50,218 nucleotides of DNA, from NCBI GenBank assembly GCA_017442585.1, contig JAFRZM010000048.1:1-50218 (forward strand). The letters are read 5' to 3'. Position numbers and translations under genes: made by a program. The stretch's first letter is position 1; each line of letters begins with the position of its first letter. Of the stretch, positions 16,624-24,034 are shown piece after piece. The notes under the pieces were generated by a model that was given only the letters and a program-made list of their open reading frames with translations, did no database searches and had not been told where the DNA came from. Source of the stretch: Lachnospiraceae bacterium (GTDB lineage Bacteria > Bacillota > Clostridia > Lachnospirales > Lachnospiraceae).

Positions 16624-16649
16624 TTTGTAAGGACTTACAAATCTATAAT
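16624..16649 (+). promoter_or_regulatory. Precursor promoter with operator over the -35 region
   Basis: A perfect inverted repeat, TTTGTAAGGACTTACAAA (16624-16641), ends two bases before a TATAAT (16644-16649). No good -35 hexamer is present at the expected place, and the palindrome occupies it. That is the layout expected for a promoter needing an activator bound over -35. The double-HTH regulator is the natural candidate. AAGGAAGG follows before the start at 16673. Confidence 0.6.
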
Positions 16650-16672
16650 TTTTAAAGGAAGGAAGTGAAAAT

Positions 16673-16780
16673 ATGGTAATTAAAAAGGGCAATGAACAGT
16701 ATATGGAAGAAAGTCTTAAGATGGTAGCACATACAAACAACGGAAATTGCTATGGAACATGTGGCACTACGCAGGGTTAG
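16673..16780 (+). CDS. Candidate RiPP precursor peptide (locus 2)
   Basis: A 35-residue peptide behind its own promoter and AAGGAAGGAAG. The polar N-terminal part (MVIKKGNEQYMEESLKMVAH) looks like a leader. The C-terminus, TNNGNCYGTCGTTQG, is a Gly/Thr/Asn-rich core with two Cys. One Cys follows an N-x-x-C spacing (NGNC), as in streptococcal NxxC peptides where a radical SAM enzyme makes a Cys-Asn thioether; that parallel is suggestive only. The maturase gene follows 81 bases later across a hairpin. It resembles neither the locus 1 nor the locus 3 candidate, in line with its more distant maturase. Confidence 0.75.
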   Translation: MVIKKGNEQYMEESLKMVAHTNNGNCYGTCGTTQG

Positions 16781-16810
16781 TGGTAATTGTCGTAATAAGA
16801 CATGGTGAGT

Positions 16811-16843
16811 ATGGGATATTGGACTAGTTGTTCAATATCCCAT
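16811..16843 (+). terminator. Hairpin between precursor and maturase (partial terminator)
   Basis: ATGGGATATTG (16811-16821) and CAATATCCCAT (16833-16843) form a perfect 11-bp stem, extendable by an A-T and a G-U pair. It lies between the precursor stop and the maturase ribosome binding site (AAGGAG). No strong T run follows. Such hairpins commonly reduce readthrough so that substrate is made in excess over enzyme; they also protect upstream mRNA. Confidence 0.65.
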
Positions 16844-16861
16844 ATATTTAAGGAGATTAAG

Positions 16862-18076
16862 ATGTTTATACCTGAATACATAAAAATTGATGATCAAGGC
16901 GAAAGAATTGTAATTCATTCAAACCTTGATGGTACGGTAATAGAATTAACAGAGAAAGAGTATATTGAGGATTTCAAACGGCTTAGAAGTGGAAATACTA
17001 TTACAAATAGTAAATTGATCGAAGTTTTGAAAGACAATAATGTAATTATTGATTATGATGCTTTTAAAAGCATTAGTTATAGAATCAGGCAACATATGGA
17101 TAAAAGCTTAATTCTAACTATTCTTCCCACAGAAGGGTGCAACTTCAGATGTACATATTGTTATGAAGCGCATGATAATACAAGAATTAGCGAAACGCTT
17201 ATGGAAGAAATAGTTAAGTATATTATGCAAGAAGCACGAATTGTAAAATCTATAGTAGTTAATTGGTTTGGGGGAGAACCAACGCTTGAGGCAAATTTGA
17301 TTATAAAATACGCAAATATAATTAAAGATATAGTGAAAAATAATGATGTAGAATATAAAGCGTCAATGACAACTAATGGATATCTTTTAGATGAAAAGAT
17401 GTTTCGGAAATTTTATGATGCGGGAATAACCAATTATCAGATTACACTGGACGGGTTTGAACATGATAAAAAAAGAGTATTTGAAAATGGACAGGGAACA
17501 TTAACAAAGATTTTAACCAATCTTAGAGCCATAAAAAAACTGCCGGAAGAATATAAATATACCGTTGTACTTAGGCGTAATATACTGAAAAATGAAAATA
17601 TGGAATGGTATGATTTTTTGGCTGAAGGGTTTGCGGATGATAAGCGCTTTAAGCTTAATATTAGAAAAGTAAGTGATTTTGGAGGCGAAGGAATAGAGTC
17701 TTTGGATCTTTTGGATGGTGATGCAGTTTTAAAGAAACATATAGAATATGCTTCACGCAGCTTTGATTTATTGGATGATGATAATACAGACCAGTTATAC
17801 TCTAAAATGTGTTATGCAGCTTATCCAAAGGGATTTGTTATTTGCCCGGATGGAACGATTGAGAAGTGTACGGTAGCGCTTCACAAGGAATACAATATTG
17901 TTGGCAAAATAGTTGTTGGCAAAGGGTTTTATATAGATGCAGCAAAGAATAAAATGTGGTCAGATGCTGAAATAAGCAAAAGGTGCATGGGTTGTAAGTC
18001 TGCGTTGAGCTGTAACAATATGCAGTGCCCGAGGCGGCGTTTTTCATCAGAGACTAGTGCCGTGTGCTGTGAGTAG
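16862..18076 (+). CDS. Radical SAM/SPASM peptide maturase (locus 2)
   Basis: 404 residues. The cluster motif CNFRCTYC gives Cys93, Cys97 and Cys100, followed by WFGGEP. The C-terminal SPASM-type Cys set includes KMCYAAY, FVICPDGTIEKC, RCMGCKSALSC, MQCPRRR and a terminal VCCE. The N-terminal ~85 residues precede the barrel and probably recognise the leader. It shares the fold but little detail with the maturases of loci 1 and 3, so it probably makes a different crosslink. ATG 16862 follows AAGGAGATTAAG; an in-frame ATG at 16802 lies before the hairpin and is not preferred. The ABC exporter follows after 20 bases. Confidence 0.88.
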   Translation: MFIPEYIKIDDQGERIVIHSNLDGTVIELTEKEYIEDFKRLRSGNTITNSKLIEVLKDNNVIIDYDAFKSISYRIRQHMDKSLILTILPTEGCNFRCTYCYEAHDNTRISETLMEEIVKYIMQEARIVKSIVVNWFGGEPTLEANLIIKYANIIKDIVKNNDVEYKASMTTNGYLLDEKMFRKFYDAGITNYQITLDGFEHDKKRVFENGQGTLTKILTNLRAIKKLPEEYKYTVVLRRNILKNENMEWYDFLAEGFADDKRFKLNIRKVSDFGGEGIESLDLLDGDAVLKKHIEYASRSFDLLDDDNTDQLYSKMCYAAYPKGFVICPDGTIEKCTVALHKEYNIVGKIVVGKGFYIDAAKNKMWSDAEISKRCMGCKSALSCNNMQCPRRRFSSETSAVCCE

Positions 18077-18096
18077 ATAGGTGGAGGTGAAGGCTC

Positions 18097-19689
18097 TTGA
18101 AGCGATATATAAAAAAAGAATGGAAACTATATTTGAATAGCATAGTTCTTTTTATGTTTTCCAGGTGTTCTTATCTTGGATTGTTATATCTTAATATGTT
18201 GATGCTGGATTATTTAATCGCGGGAGATTTGGAAAAGTTGTTGATGAATCTTGCAATGTCGCTTGGTGCGAGATATGCATGGTTGACGTTAAAAACATAC
18301 TCAGAAATAACTGAAATGAAGCTTTTGGCAAGACTTAACACGGATATACGAAATGATATTAATGGGTGTCTTGCAAACATGTCCTATAAAAAATACACAG
18401 AGAATGAGTTGGGTGTATATCAATCGTGGTTAATGAATGATATAACGAAGATGGATGAACTTGGTTTTTCAAATTTATTTGCGATTACGCATTATTGTAT
18501 AGATATTGCTCTTGGTATTGTGGCGCAGTGTTTTATTAATCCCTTGCTTTTGCTTACCTCTTTGGCAATTGGGGGGCTGACATATTTATCTACAAAACTT
18601 TCGGATTCAAAGATGAAAGATAGAGCTCAGAATGTTACTGAATCGATGGAAGTTTACGCTGCAAAAGCCAGAGAGTGTCTGGCTGGTTTGTTCGTACTCA
18701 GAAGCTTTAATCACAAGGATCTTTTTGCGTCAAGAATGACAGAAGAGAGTGAGAGGATGGAATCTGCGAATTATCAATATGGTTCACAAAAGGAGAAATA
18801 CTATTTGCTGACAACGTATGTGGCTTGTATTTTAGGATTGGTACAAACGGTGGCCATGTGTCTTATGATTATAGCAGGCTGGATTCCGTTACATATAATT
18901 TTTGGAGGCGGTAATATTTTAAGTCTTGTAGGAGATAGTTTAAACAATGTTGCCGCATGTAGAATTCCGTTTGTGTCGTCAAAGGTTTATTTTGATAAGG
19001 TTAGAGCTTTACGTAAGGGTTGCGAGGCGGTTGATACAAAAGAAAATTGTGAAACAGGAGGAGATATAGAGTTCTCGGAGGTATCTTTCGCCTATGATAC
19101 AAATAAAATATTTGACAAGTTTTCTTACTGTTTTAATAGGGGTAAGAAGTATGCCGTTATAGGAAAATCAGGAACAGGTAAGTCAACACTGTTAAAAATG
19201 CTTACAGGATATATTGAAGACTATGCCGGAAGAATTTTAGTAAATAAGCAAGATATCAAAAAAATTTCTGAGCGAAGTCTATTTAGGAATATGACCTATA
19301 TCGCCCAAGATACATTCCTTTTTAACGACTCTATAATCAATAACATTACGATGGGTGATGACTTTACGAAAGAGGAGATCGATAAAGCTATAGAGAAAGC
19401 TTCCCTTACAGAGGATATAAAGCAGATGGAAGACGGAGTTAATACCATAGTTGGTGAGAACGGTAATCTCCTTTCCGGAGGACAGAAGCAACGAGTGGGC
19501 CTTGCAAGAGCATTTTTACATAACAAAAAAGTTCTCCTTATAGACGAGGGTACGTCTGCGCTTGATCACAAGAATGCTGAAAGAGTAGTTGATAATCTTC
19601 TTAGAGATAAGGAGCTTACAGTTCTATTTGTGAGTCATACTCTTTCGGATGAAAAGCTTAAGCAGTTTGATGAGGTGCTTGCTTTATAA
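18097..19689 (+). CDS. ABC exporter (locus 2)
   Basis: 530 residues: an ABC exporter membrane domain (about 15-290), then an ATPase domain with Walker A GKSGTGKST, signature LSGGQKQRVGLARA, Walker B VLLIDEGTSALD (Gly where Pro or Ala is usual) and H-loop VSHT. No peptidase domain is present. The start is TTG 18097 with GGTGGAGGTG upstream. It most likely exports the locus 2 peptide, acting as a homodimer. A bidirectional terminator follows. Confidence 0.82.
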   Translation: MKRYIKKEWKLYLNSIVLFMFSRCSYLGLLYLNMLMLDYLIAGDLEKLLMNLAMSLGARYAWLTLKTYSEITEMKLLARLNTDIRNDINGCLANMSYKKYTENELGVYQSWLMNDITKMDELGFSNLFAITHYCIDIALGIVAQCFINPLLLLTSLAIGGLTYLSTKLSDSKMKDRAQNVTESMEVYAAKARECLAGLFVLRSFNHKDLFASRMTEESERMESANYQYGSQKEKYYLLTTYVACILGLVQTVAMCLMIIAGWIPLHIIFGGGNILSLVGDSLNNVAACRIPFVSSKVYFDKVRALRKGCEAVDTKENCETGGDIEFSEVSFAYDTNKIFDKFSYCFNRGKKYAVIGKSGTGKSTLLKMLTGYIEDYAGRILVNKQDIKKISERSLFRNMTYIAQDTFLFNDSIINNITMGDDFTKEEIDKAIEKASLTEDIKQMEDGVNTIVGENGNLLSGGQKQRVGLARAFLHNKKVLLIDEGTSALDHKNAERVVDNLLRDKELTVLFVSHTLSDEKLKQFDEVLAL

Positions 19690-19705
19690 ATAAATAGGAT
19701 ATAAA

Positions 19706-19733
19706 AAATCCCGAGGATTGCTCCTCGGGATTT
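19706..19733. terminator. Bidirectional terminator between locus 2 and ilvE
   Basis: AAATCCCGAGGA (19706-19717) and TCCTCGGGATTT (19722-19733) form a perfect 12-bp stem with a TTGC loop. An A run precedes it and TTTATA follows, so it can serve both convergent genes. Confidence 0.9.
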
Positions 19734-19751
19734 ATAGTTGTTGTAATGTGA

Positions 19752-19914
19752 ATTACATCTCGACTGTCGTCTCGATGTGGCGCTCGTCAAGGTATTATTT
19801 GTGCAAGCACGTAATACTTTGACTCGCTTATTACATCTCGACTGTCGTCTCGATGTGGCGCTCGTCAAGGTATTATTTGTGCAAGCACGTAATACTTTGA
19901 CTCGCTTATTACAT
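19752..19914. repeat. 78-bp tandem direct repeat at the ilvE stop
   Basis: Two identical 78-bp units start at 19752 and 19830, and a third begins with ATTACAT at 19908. The repeat phase coincides with the ilvE stop: ATTACAT read on the minus strand is the final Met codon and TAA. Each unit contains an imperfect hairpin (19786-19823 and 19864-19901) built from GTCAAGGTATTA and TAATACTTTGAC. The copies look identical, implying recent duplication. The element may be the ilvE terminator or a small repetitive sequence. Confidence 0.9.
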
Positions 19915-20937
19915 AATCTTGTGTACCCAGCCTTCAGGTCCTTCGATCTTGCCGGCCTGGATGCCTGTTAATGTATCATATAACTTCTGGAGTACAGGAC
20001 CCATCTTGTCCATACCGCTTGGTAAGCAGATTTCTGTACCGTGGTCTGTAATCTTTCCGATAGGAGAGATAACTGCTGCAGTACCGCAAAGACCTGCTTC
20101 AGCGAAGTCCTTAACTTCTGAAAGAAGAACTTCTCTGTGCTCAACCTTCATGCCAAGCATGTTTTCTGCAACATAGCAAAGAGAACGACGTGTAATTGAA
20201 GGTAAGATAGAGTCTGACTTAGGAGTAACTAATGTGCCGTCCTTTGTTACGAATAAGAAGTTAGCACCACCTGTTTCCTCAACCTTTGTTCTTGTTGCAG
20301 GATCAAGGTATAAGTTCTCAGCAAATCCCTTCTCATGTGCATCTTCGATATTGTAAAGAGACATAGCATAGTTAAGACCTGCCTTGATGTGACCTGTTCC
20401 GCGAGGTGCAGCACGATCGAGATCAGATACTCTGATGCTGATTGGCTTAGCGCCGCCCTTGAAGTAAGGACCTACAGGAGTAGCTAAGATTCTGAACTGA
20501 TAATTCTTAGCAGCCTTAACACCAAGTACTTCGCTTGTAGCGATCATGAAAGGACGAAGGTAAAGTGAAGCGCCTGATCCGAAAGGAGGTACCCAAGCAG
20601 CGTTAGCCTTTACAACTTCCTCACATGCCTTAACATATTTGTCAACCGGGAATACCGGCATTTTTAATCTTTCGCAAGAATCTTTCATACGCTGAGCGTT
20701 CATATCAGGACGGAAGCATACGATATGTCCGTCTTCTGTTGTGTATGCCTTTAAGCCTTCGAAACAAGCCTGGCAATACTGGAAGATACCAGCGCACTCG
20801 TTTAATGTGATGTTAGGATCTTCGATGAGCTTGCCTTCTTCCCAGCCCTTGCCATCGATGTAGTTAGCTACGAAACGGTAATCAGTCTGCATGTACGCAA
20901 AAGGAAGATTACCCCAGTCAAGATTTTTCTTTTCCAT
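19909..20937 (-). CDS. ilvE: Branched-chain amino acid aminotransferase
   Basis: 342 residues, a PLP enzyme of fold type IV interconverting Leu, Ile and Val with their 2-oxo acids. Features include the N-terminal DWGNLPFAYMQTDYRF, the Arg/Gly-rich LYLRPFMIATSEVLGV, the PLP lysine in GTGHIKAGLNYA (about residue 186), EETGGANFLFV and AGLCGTAAVISPIG. Length and motifs fit the eukaryote-like class II BCAT common in Clostridia. Its stop codon lies at the edge of the 78-bp tandem repeat. Three small hairpins precede the gene on its own strand. Confidence 0.96.
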   Translation of the reverse strand: MEKKNLDWGNLPFAYMQTDYRFVANYIDGKGWEEGKLIEDPNITLNECAGIFQYCQACFEGLKAYTTEDGHIVCFRPDMNAQRMKDSCERLKMPVFPVDKYVKACEEVVKANAAWVPPFGSGASLYLRPFMIATSEVLGVKAAKNYQFRILATPVGPYFKGGAKPISIRVSDLDRAAPRGTGHIKAGLNYAMSLYNIEDAHEKGFAENLYLDPATRTKVEETGGANFLFVTKDGTLVTPKSDSILPSITRRSLCYVAENMLGMKVEHREVLLSEVKDFAEAGLCGTAAVISPIGKITDHGTEICLPSGMDKMGPVLQKLYDTLTGIQAGKIEGPEGWVHKIM

Positions 20938-20974
20938 GATTTAACCCTTTCTTTACATTATATTTTTATGTTTT

Positions 20975-21036
20975 GGTGTGGTACACCGTATGTACTTACC
21001 CCGGTAACATACCGTGAGTATAGATGCTATACTCAC
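20975..21036 (-). promoter_or_regulatory. Cluster of three small hairpins before ilvE
   Basis: In 62 bases lie GGTGTGGTACACC (20975-20987), a GTATGT/ACATAC stem with inner TTACC/GGTAA (20988-21012), and GTGAGTATAG with CTATACTCAC (21014-21036). Transcription toward ilvE would pass all three. No T run follows them on either strand, so a simple terminator is unlikely. An operator array or structured ilvE leader fits better. I did not recognise a T-box: no T-box motif or specifier loop was seen. Confidence 0.4.
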
Positions 21037-21046
21037 ACCTTATATA

Positions 21047-21622
21047 TTAGTATAAAGATTCGTTTTTGTAAAGATACGAATACTGAAGGTGGTCACGTCT
21101 TATACCCTTAACTTCTATAATTTTATTGGCAGTTCCTTCTAAAGAAAAGCCAAGGCGGGAAAGTAAAGTCTGTGACGATCTGTTTTCCGGTAATACAAAA
21201 GCTTCGATACGTCCGACGTTTAAAATCGGCGCCGCGATATCCATAGCAGCCTTAATTGCTTCGGATGCGTATCCCTTATGCCATTCACCAGGTAAAAGCT
21301 TATACCCAAGCATACACGAGAAGAATGGGGACTGGCGCACGAAAGAAAACGACACCGTGCCGATTATCTTGTACGGATCTTCCTTTTTAAATACGTAGAA
21401 ACGCACAGCAACCTTCTGCATTGCCATATTGTATTCCATTTTCAAAACGCGCTGTTGGAATGAAGTCGTGTAATACTCTGCGCTTTTTTCACTTTCGTAT
21501 TCGTCGAAAGTCTCCGCACCTTCGTTTAAAAATTCCAATACATCGCTTGCATATCGTTCGTCAAGTACGCGAAGAAAGAGACGCTCTGTCTCGTATTCTC
21601 GCATAAATCGCTGGTCGATCAT
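21047..21622 (-). CDS. GNAT acetyltransferase, RimJ/RimL type
   Basis: 191 residues. The opening TERLFLRVLDERYASDVLEFL is typical of RimJ/RimL-like enzymes. The acetyl-CoA loop is in LPGEWHKGYASEAIKAAMDIA, and the C-terminal NRSSQTLLSRLGFSLEGTA completes the fold. Targets of this family range from ribosomal proteins to antibiotics and amino acids, so the substrate is not assigned. It begins one base after the nrdG-like stop, so the two are probably co-transcribed. Confidence 0.88.
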   Translation of the reverse strand: MIDQRFMREYETERLFLRVLDERYASDVLEFLNEGAETFDEYESEKSAEYYTTSFQQRVLKMEYNMAMQKVAVRFYVFKKEDPYKIIGTVSFSFVRQSPFFSCMLGYKLLPGEWHKGYASEAIKAAMDIAAPILNVGRIEAFVLPENRSSQTLLSRLGFSLEGTANKIIEVKGIRRDHLQYSYLYKNESLY

Positions 21623-21623
21623 C

Positions 21624-22316
21624 TTATAAGCCTCTTATTTCAACATGTTTTATATATTTAAGCAAAAGCTCTCTAAAGCTTTCGAGCTCGTCTTTTTCAT
21701 AAGCACTAAAGCCCTTGCAAAGGACATTGTCCGATTCGACGTATCCTTGTAAGAAGTATTTCGGAGCACCTTTAATCCATTCGCCGATTGCGGCAAAGTC
21801 ATTCTTGTCATGGAGTTCCTTTACAACAGTCGTTCTAAATTCATAGTCTATGGAACTTTGCATAAGCATATTTACGGAATGCTCTATAGGAGCCGTGTCA
21901 AAGTGCGCTATGCCAACGGTTTTGCCGTACTTTTCTTTAGAGTTTTTGATATCCATTGCTACATAATCAACCAGTTTTTGATTGAGAATCTCTGACAATA
22001 CGTCAGGTCTGTAGCCGTTGGTATCGAGCTTAACCTTAAGGCCGAGCGCTTTTACCTCGGATATAAACGGGATTAGGTCAGGCTGTAACGTTGGTTCGCC
22101 GCCTGTGATACATACGCCTTCGACTCTGCCGACACGTTCCTTTAAAGTTTTAAGCACTTCATCTAAGGAAAAAGGTTCGACAGTTTCCGGATTAAGTACG
22201 AGGTCGCCGTTTTGACAAAACGGGCATCTGAAGTTACAGCCACCCGTAAAGATGGTTGAACCTACGTGCTCCGGATAATCGAGAAGTGTTAATTTGTTAA
22301 AACCCAAAATCTGCAT
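21624..22316 (-). CDS. nrdG: Anaerobic ribonucleotide reductase activating protein-like radical SAM enzyme
   Basis: 230 residues with the radical SAM motif CNFRCPFC near residue 28 and the SAM-contacting TGGEPTLQPDL. The short length, the opening LGFNKLTLLDYPEHVGSTIFTGGCNF and lack of extra clusters fit the NrdG2-type activases annotated as anaerobic ribonucleoside-triphosphate reductase activating proteins. Such an enzyme generates a glycyl radical on its partner. No nrdD or other glycyl-radical enzyme is in this window, so the partner is encoded elsewhere and the assignment is by family only. It is divergent from tadA. Confidence 0.85.
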   Translation of the reverse strand: MQILGFNKLTLLDYPEHVGSTIFTGGCNFRCPFCQNGDLVLNPETVEPFSLDEVLKTLKERVGRVEGVCITGGEPTLQPDLIPFISEVKALGLKVKLDTNGYRPDVLSEILNQKLVDYVAMDIKNSKEKYGKTVGIAHFDTAPIEHSVNMLMQSSIDYEFRTTVVKELHDKNDFAAIGEWIKGAPKYFLQGYVESDNVLCKGFSAYEKDELESFRELLLKYIKHVEIRGL

Positions 22317-22464
22317 AATACACCTCGAAAAACACGAGATAGTAGCTTTCGCTCCATTTTTAATTATAGCAAATTATGGGAGTATGTGAACAATTTTTTG
22401 ATAATATGGGCAGGCGCCGGAAAACTGTGATATACTTATACGCGTAGAGAAACGGAGCAACACT

Positions 22465-22935
22465 ATGACAGTAGACGAGAAATTCATGAGACAAGCCTTA
22501 ACACAGGCACGAAAAGCATATAAACTGGAAGAAGCGCCGATAGGGTGCGTTATCGTATACGAGGGCAAAGTTATAGCGCGTGGGTATAATCGCCGTAACA
22601 CTGAGAAGTCCACGATAGCGCACGCCGAGATTACTGCTATAAAGAAAGCATCGAAGATTGTCGGGGACTGGAGACTTGAAGGCTGTAGTATGTATGTAAC
22701 CTTAGAGCCTTGCCAGATGTGCGCAGGTGCGATAGTGCAGTCAAGGTTAGATCGCGTGGTAATAGGTGCTATGAATAAGAAGGCTGGTTGCGCGGGATCG
22801 GTTATCAATCTTCTTGATATGAAGGAGTTTAATCATCAGGTAGAGATTACTAAGGGCGTGCTGGAAGAAGAATGCAGCAGCCTTATGAGTGAGTTCTTTA
22901 AGGAATTAAGAGGTAAGAAGAAAGATATAGAGTAA
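22465..22935 (+). CDS. tadA: tRNA-specific adenosine deaminase
   Basis: 156 residues of the zinc cytidine-deaminase fold: HAE (STIAHAEITAI) with the catalytic Glu, and PCxxC (LEPCQMCAGA). N-terminal MRQALTQARKAYKLEEAPIGCVIV matches bacterial TadA, which converts A34 to inosine in tRNA-Arg(ACG). The SRP RNA gene follows, the common Firmicutes neighbour order. The usual next gene, dnaX, is instead 20 kb away. Confidence 0.96.
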   Translation: MTVDEKFMRQALTQARKAYKLEEAPIGCVIVYEGKVIARGYNRRNTEKSTIAHAEITAIKKASKIVGDWRLEGCSMYVTLEPCQMCAGAIVQSRLDRVVIGAMNKKAGCAGSVINLLDMKEFNHQVEITKGVLEEECSSLMSEFFKELRGKKKDIE

Positions 22936-23002
22936 TATCTGAGCCTGGAGCGAATTTAAGGCGTGGCTTTTATAAGATAACTGCCTGCCTTATTGATATA
23001 AG

Positions 23003-23031
23003 TTGACAAGCGGTAGAATCTTGTGTATACT
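23003..23031 (+). promoter_or_regulatory. Promoter of the SRP RNA gene
   Basis: TTGACA (23003-23008) and TATACT (23026-23031) are separated by exactly 17 bases, a near-consensus vegetative promoter suited to a stable RNA. Transcription should begin about 23038. Confidence 0.9.
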
Positions 23032-23048
23032 ACAACTTGCGTATTTTT

Positions 23049-23198
23049 ACGGCTCATTAAATGGAATAGCAGGCTATGGGTCTTGTGCGGCGGGAACCTT
23101 CGAACCGTGTCAGGTTGGGAACAAAGCAGCACTAAGAAGTGCTTCACGGGTGCCACGAGGGTGCCTTTAGCCTGTTATTCGAGGTAATGAGCCGTTTT
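23049..23198 (+). ncRNA. ffs: Signal recognition particle RNA, small bacterial type
   Basis: The core of domain IV is evident in GTGTCAGGTTGGGAACAAAG, followed by GCAGCACTAAG...GTGCTTCACGGGTGCC. A long helix closes around it: AATAGCAGGCTA (23066 on) pairs with TAGCCTGTTATT, and an outer stem ACGGCTCATTA (23049-23059) pairs with TAATGAGCCGT (23185-23195). That outer stem ends in TTTT and may double as the terminator. The mature RNA is probably the inner ~115 bases. It binds Ffh and targets membrane and secreted proteins. No Alu domain is evident. Confidence 0.92.
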
Positions 23199-23235
23199 GT
23201 TGTGTATTGAGGCTCTGTAAATTAGAGGTGATATC

Positions 23236-24027
23236 ATGAACCGTTTTAAACAAAAAAAGATAGTTGGCATCGTGGCGATTTTGGCGCTCGTAATAGCCCT
23301 TATAGTATGCATATCAAATCTTGACTTCGGACGAAAAGATTATACGGGTAATATAAGCGACGCGTTTAACGGTGTAACTTCCGATAAGAACACCGGAAAT
23401 GATTCCGGCACCGATATATCCGATTCTGCGGATAACGAAAACGACTTGTTGGAGAACGAAGATTCAGGTAAAGGCGATAAGGATTCTAAAGACTCCAATT
23501 CGGCAGATTCGGATGACTCCGATGATTCCGATTCCGGAAAAGGTGACAACGGCGATAATAATAAGAAGAAAAATAACGACGACAAAGATGATAACAAAGA
23601 TGATGACTCGGACGACGAAGGCAAGATAACCGTCTACGTTTCTATAGATGCTACTCGCCTTGCGGATGGAGAAGCGTTGCGCGCAAATAATAACGAGAAT
23701 AAGCAGCAGTACGTCGGAGACGGACATATCGCGGATAACCTTCCGGTTAAAGTGGACGAAGGCGCAAGCGTTTATGATGCGTTGGTGGCATTTTGCAGTA
23801 AATACAGTATCCACCTTGATGCGTCGGGCACGAGCCTTGGAACGGCGTATATCCGAGGCATCAATCACCTTTACGAATTTGACGGCGGAACAACGTCGGG
23901 CTGGGTATATCTCGTAAATGATGTTTATGCAGTTCGCGGAGCTTCGTCAGTTTTCTTAAATGATGGCGATAAAGTTTTATGGTTTTATACTCTAACCCTC
24001 GGCAATGACGCCCCGGGAAATGAATGA
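23236..24027 (+). CDS. Exported DUF4430-type (transcobalamin C-domain-like) protein
   Basis: 263 residues. An N-terminal membrane anchor or signal (IVGIVAILALVIALIVCIS, about 10-28) is followed by a highly acidic Ser/Asp/Asn/Lys low-complexity spacer (about 35-130) that would hold the domain out from the surface. The C-terminal ~130 residues have the DUF4430 plan: ITVYVSIDATRL, SVYDALVAFCSKYSIHLD, the GTAYIRGINHLYEFDGG region, SGWVYLVNDV and DGDKVLWFYTL. The same domain forms the C-terminal half of transcobalamin and intrinsic factor. It heads an apparent operon with an ECF transporter and an alpha/alpha-toroid protein, so capture of a cobalamin-like substrate is inferred. Confidence 0.8.
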   Translation: MNRFKQKKIVGIVAILALVIALIVCISNLDFGRKDYTGNISDAFNGVTSDKNTGNDSGTDISDSADNENDLLENEDSGKGDKDSKDSNSADSDDSDDSDSGKGDNGDNNKKKNNDDKDDNKDDDSDDEGKITVYVSIDATRLADGEALRANNNENKQQYVGDGHIADNLPVKVDEGASVYDALVAFCSKYSIHLDASGTSLGTAYIRGINHLYEFDGGTTSGWVYLVNDVYAVRGASSVFLNDGDKVLWFYTLTLGNDAPGNE

Positions 24028-24034
24028 GGTATAT

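Noticed and set aside
19752-19914. CRISPR array
   Set aside because: Only two abutting identical 78-bp units with no spacers.
19635-19971. Frames on both strands across the 78-bp repeats
   Set aside because: They translate the tandem repeat and terminator, with repeated segments and no ribosome binding site; not genes.
21014-21036. Terminator of the GNAT gene at 21047-21622
   Set aside because: The 10-bp hairpin is perfect, but no T run follows on the minus strand, so it was listed with the hairpin cluster.
22936-23235. Cobalamin riboswitch before the ECF operon
   Set aside because: This interval is accounted for by the SRP RNA gene and its promoter; no B12 box was seen.
23340-23868. Ser-rich and Ile-rich frames antisense to the DUF4430 gene
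   Set aside because: They are mirror images of the acidic low-complexity spacer, with no start signals.
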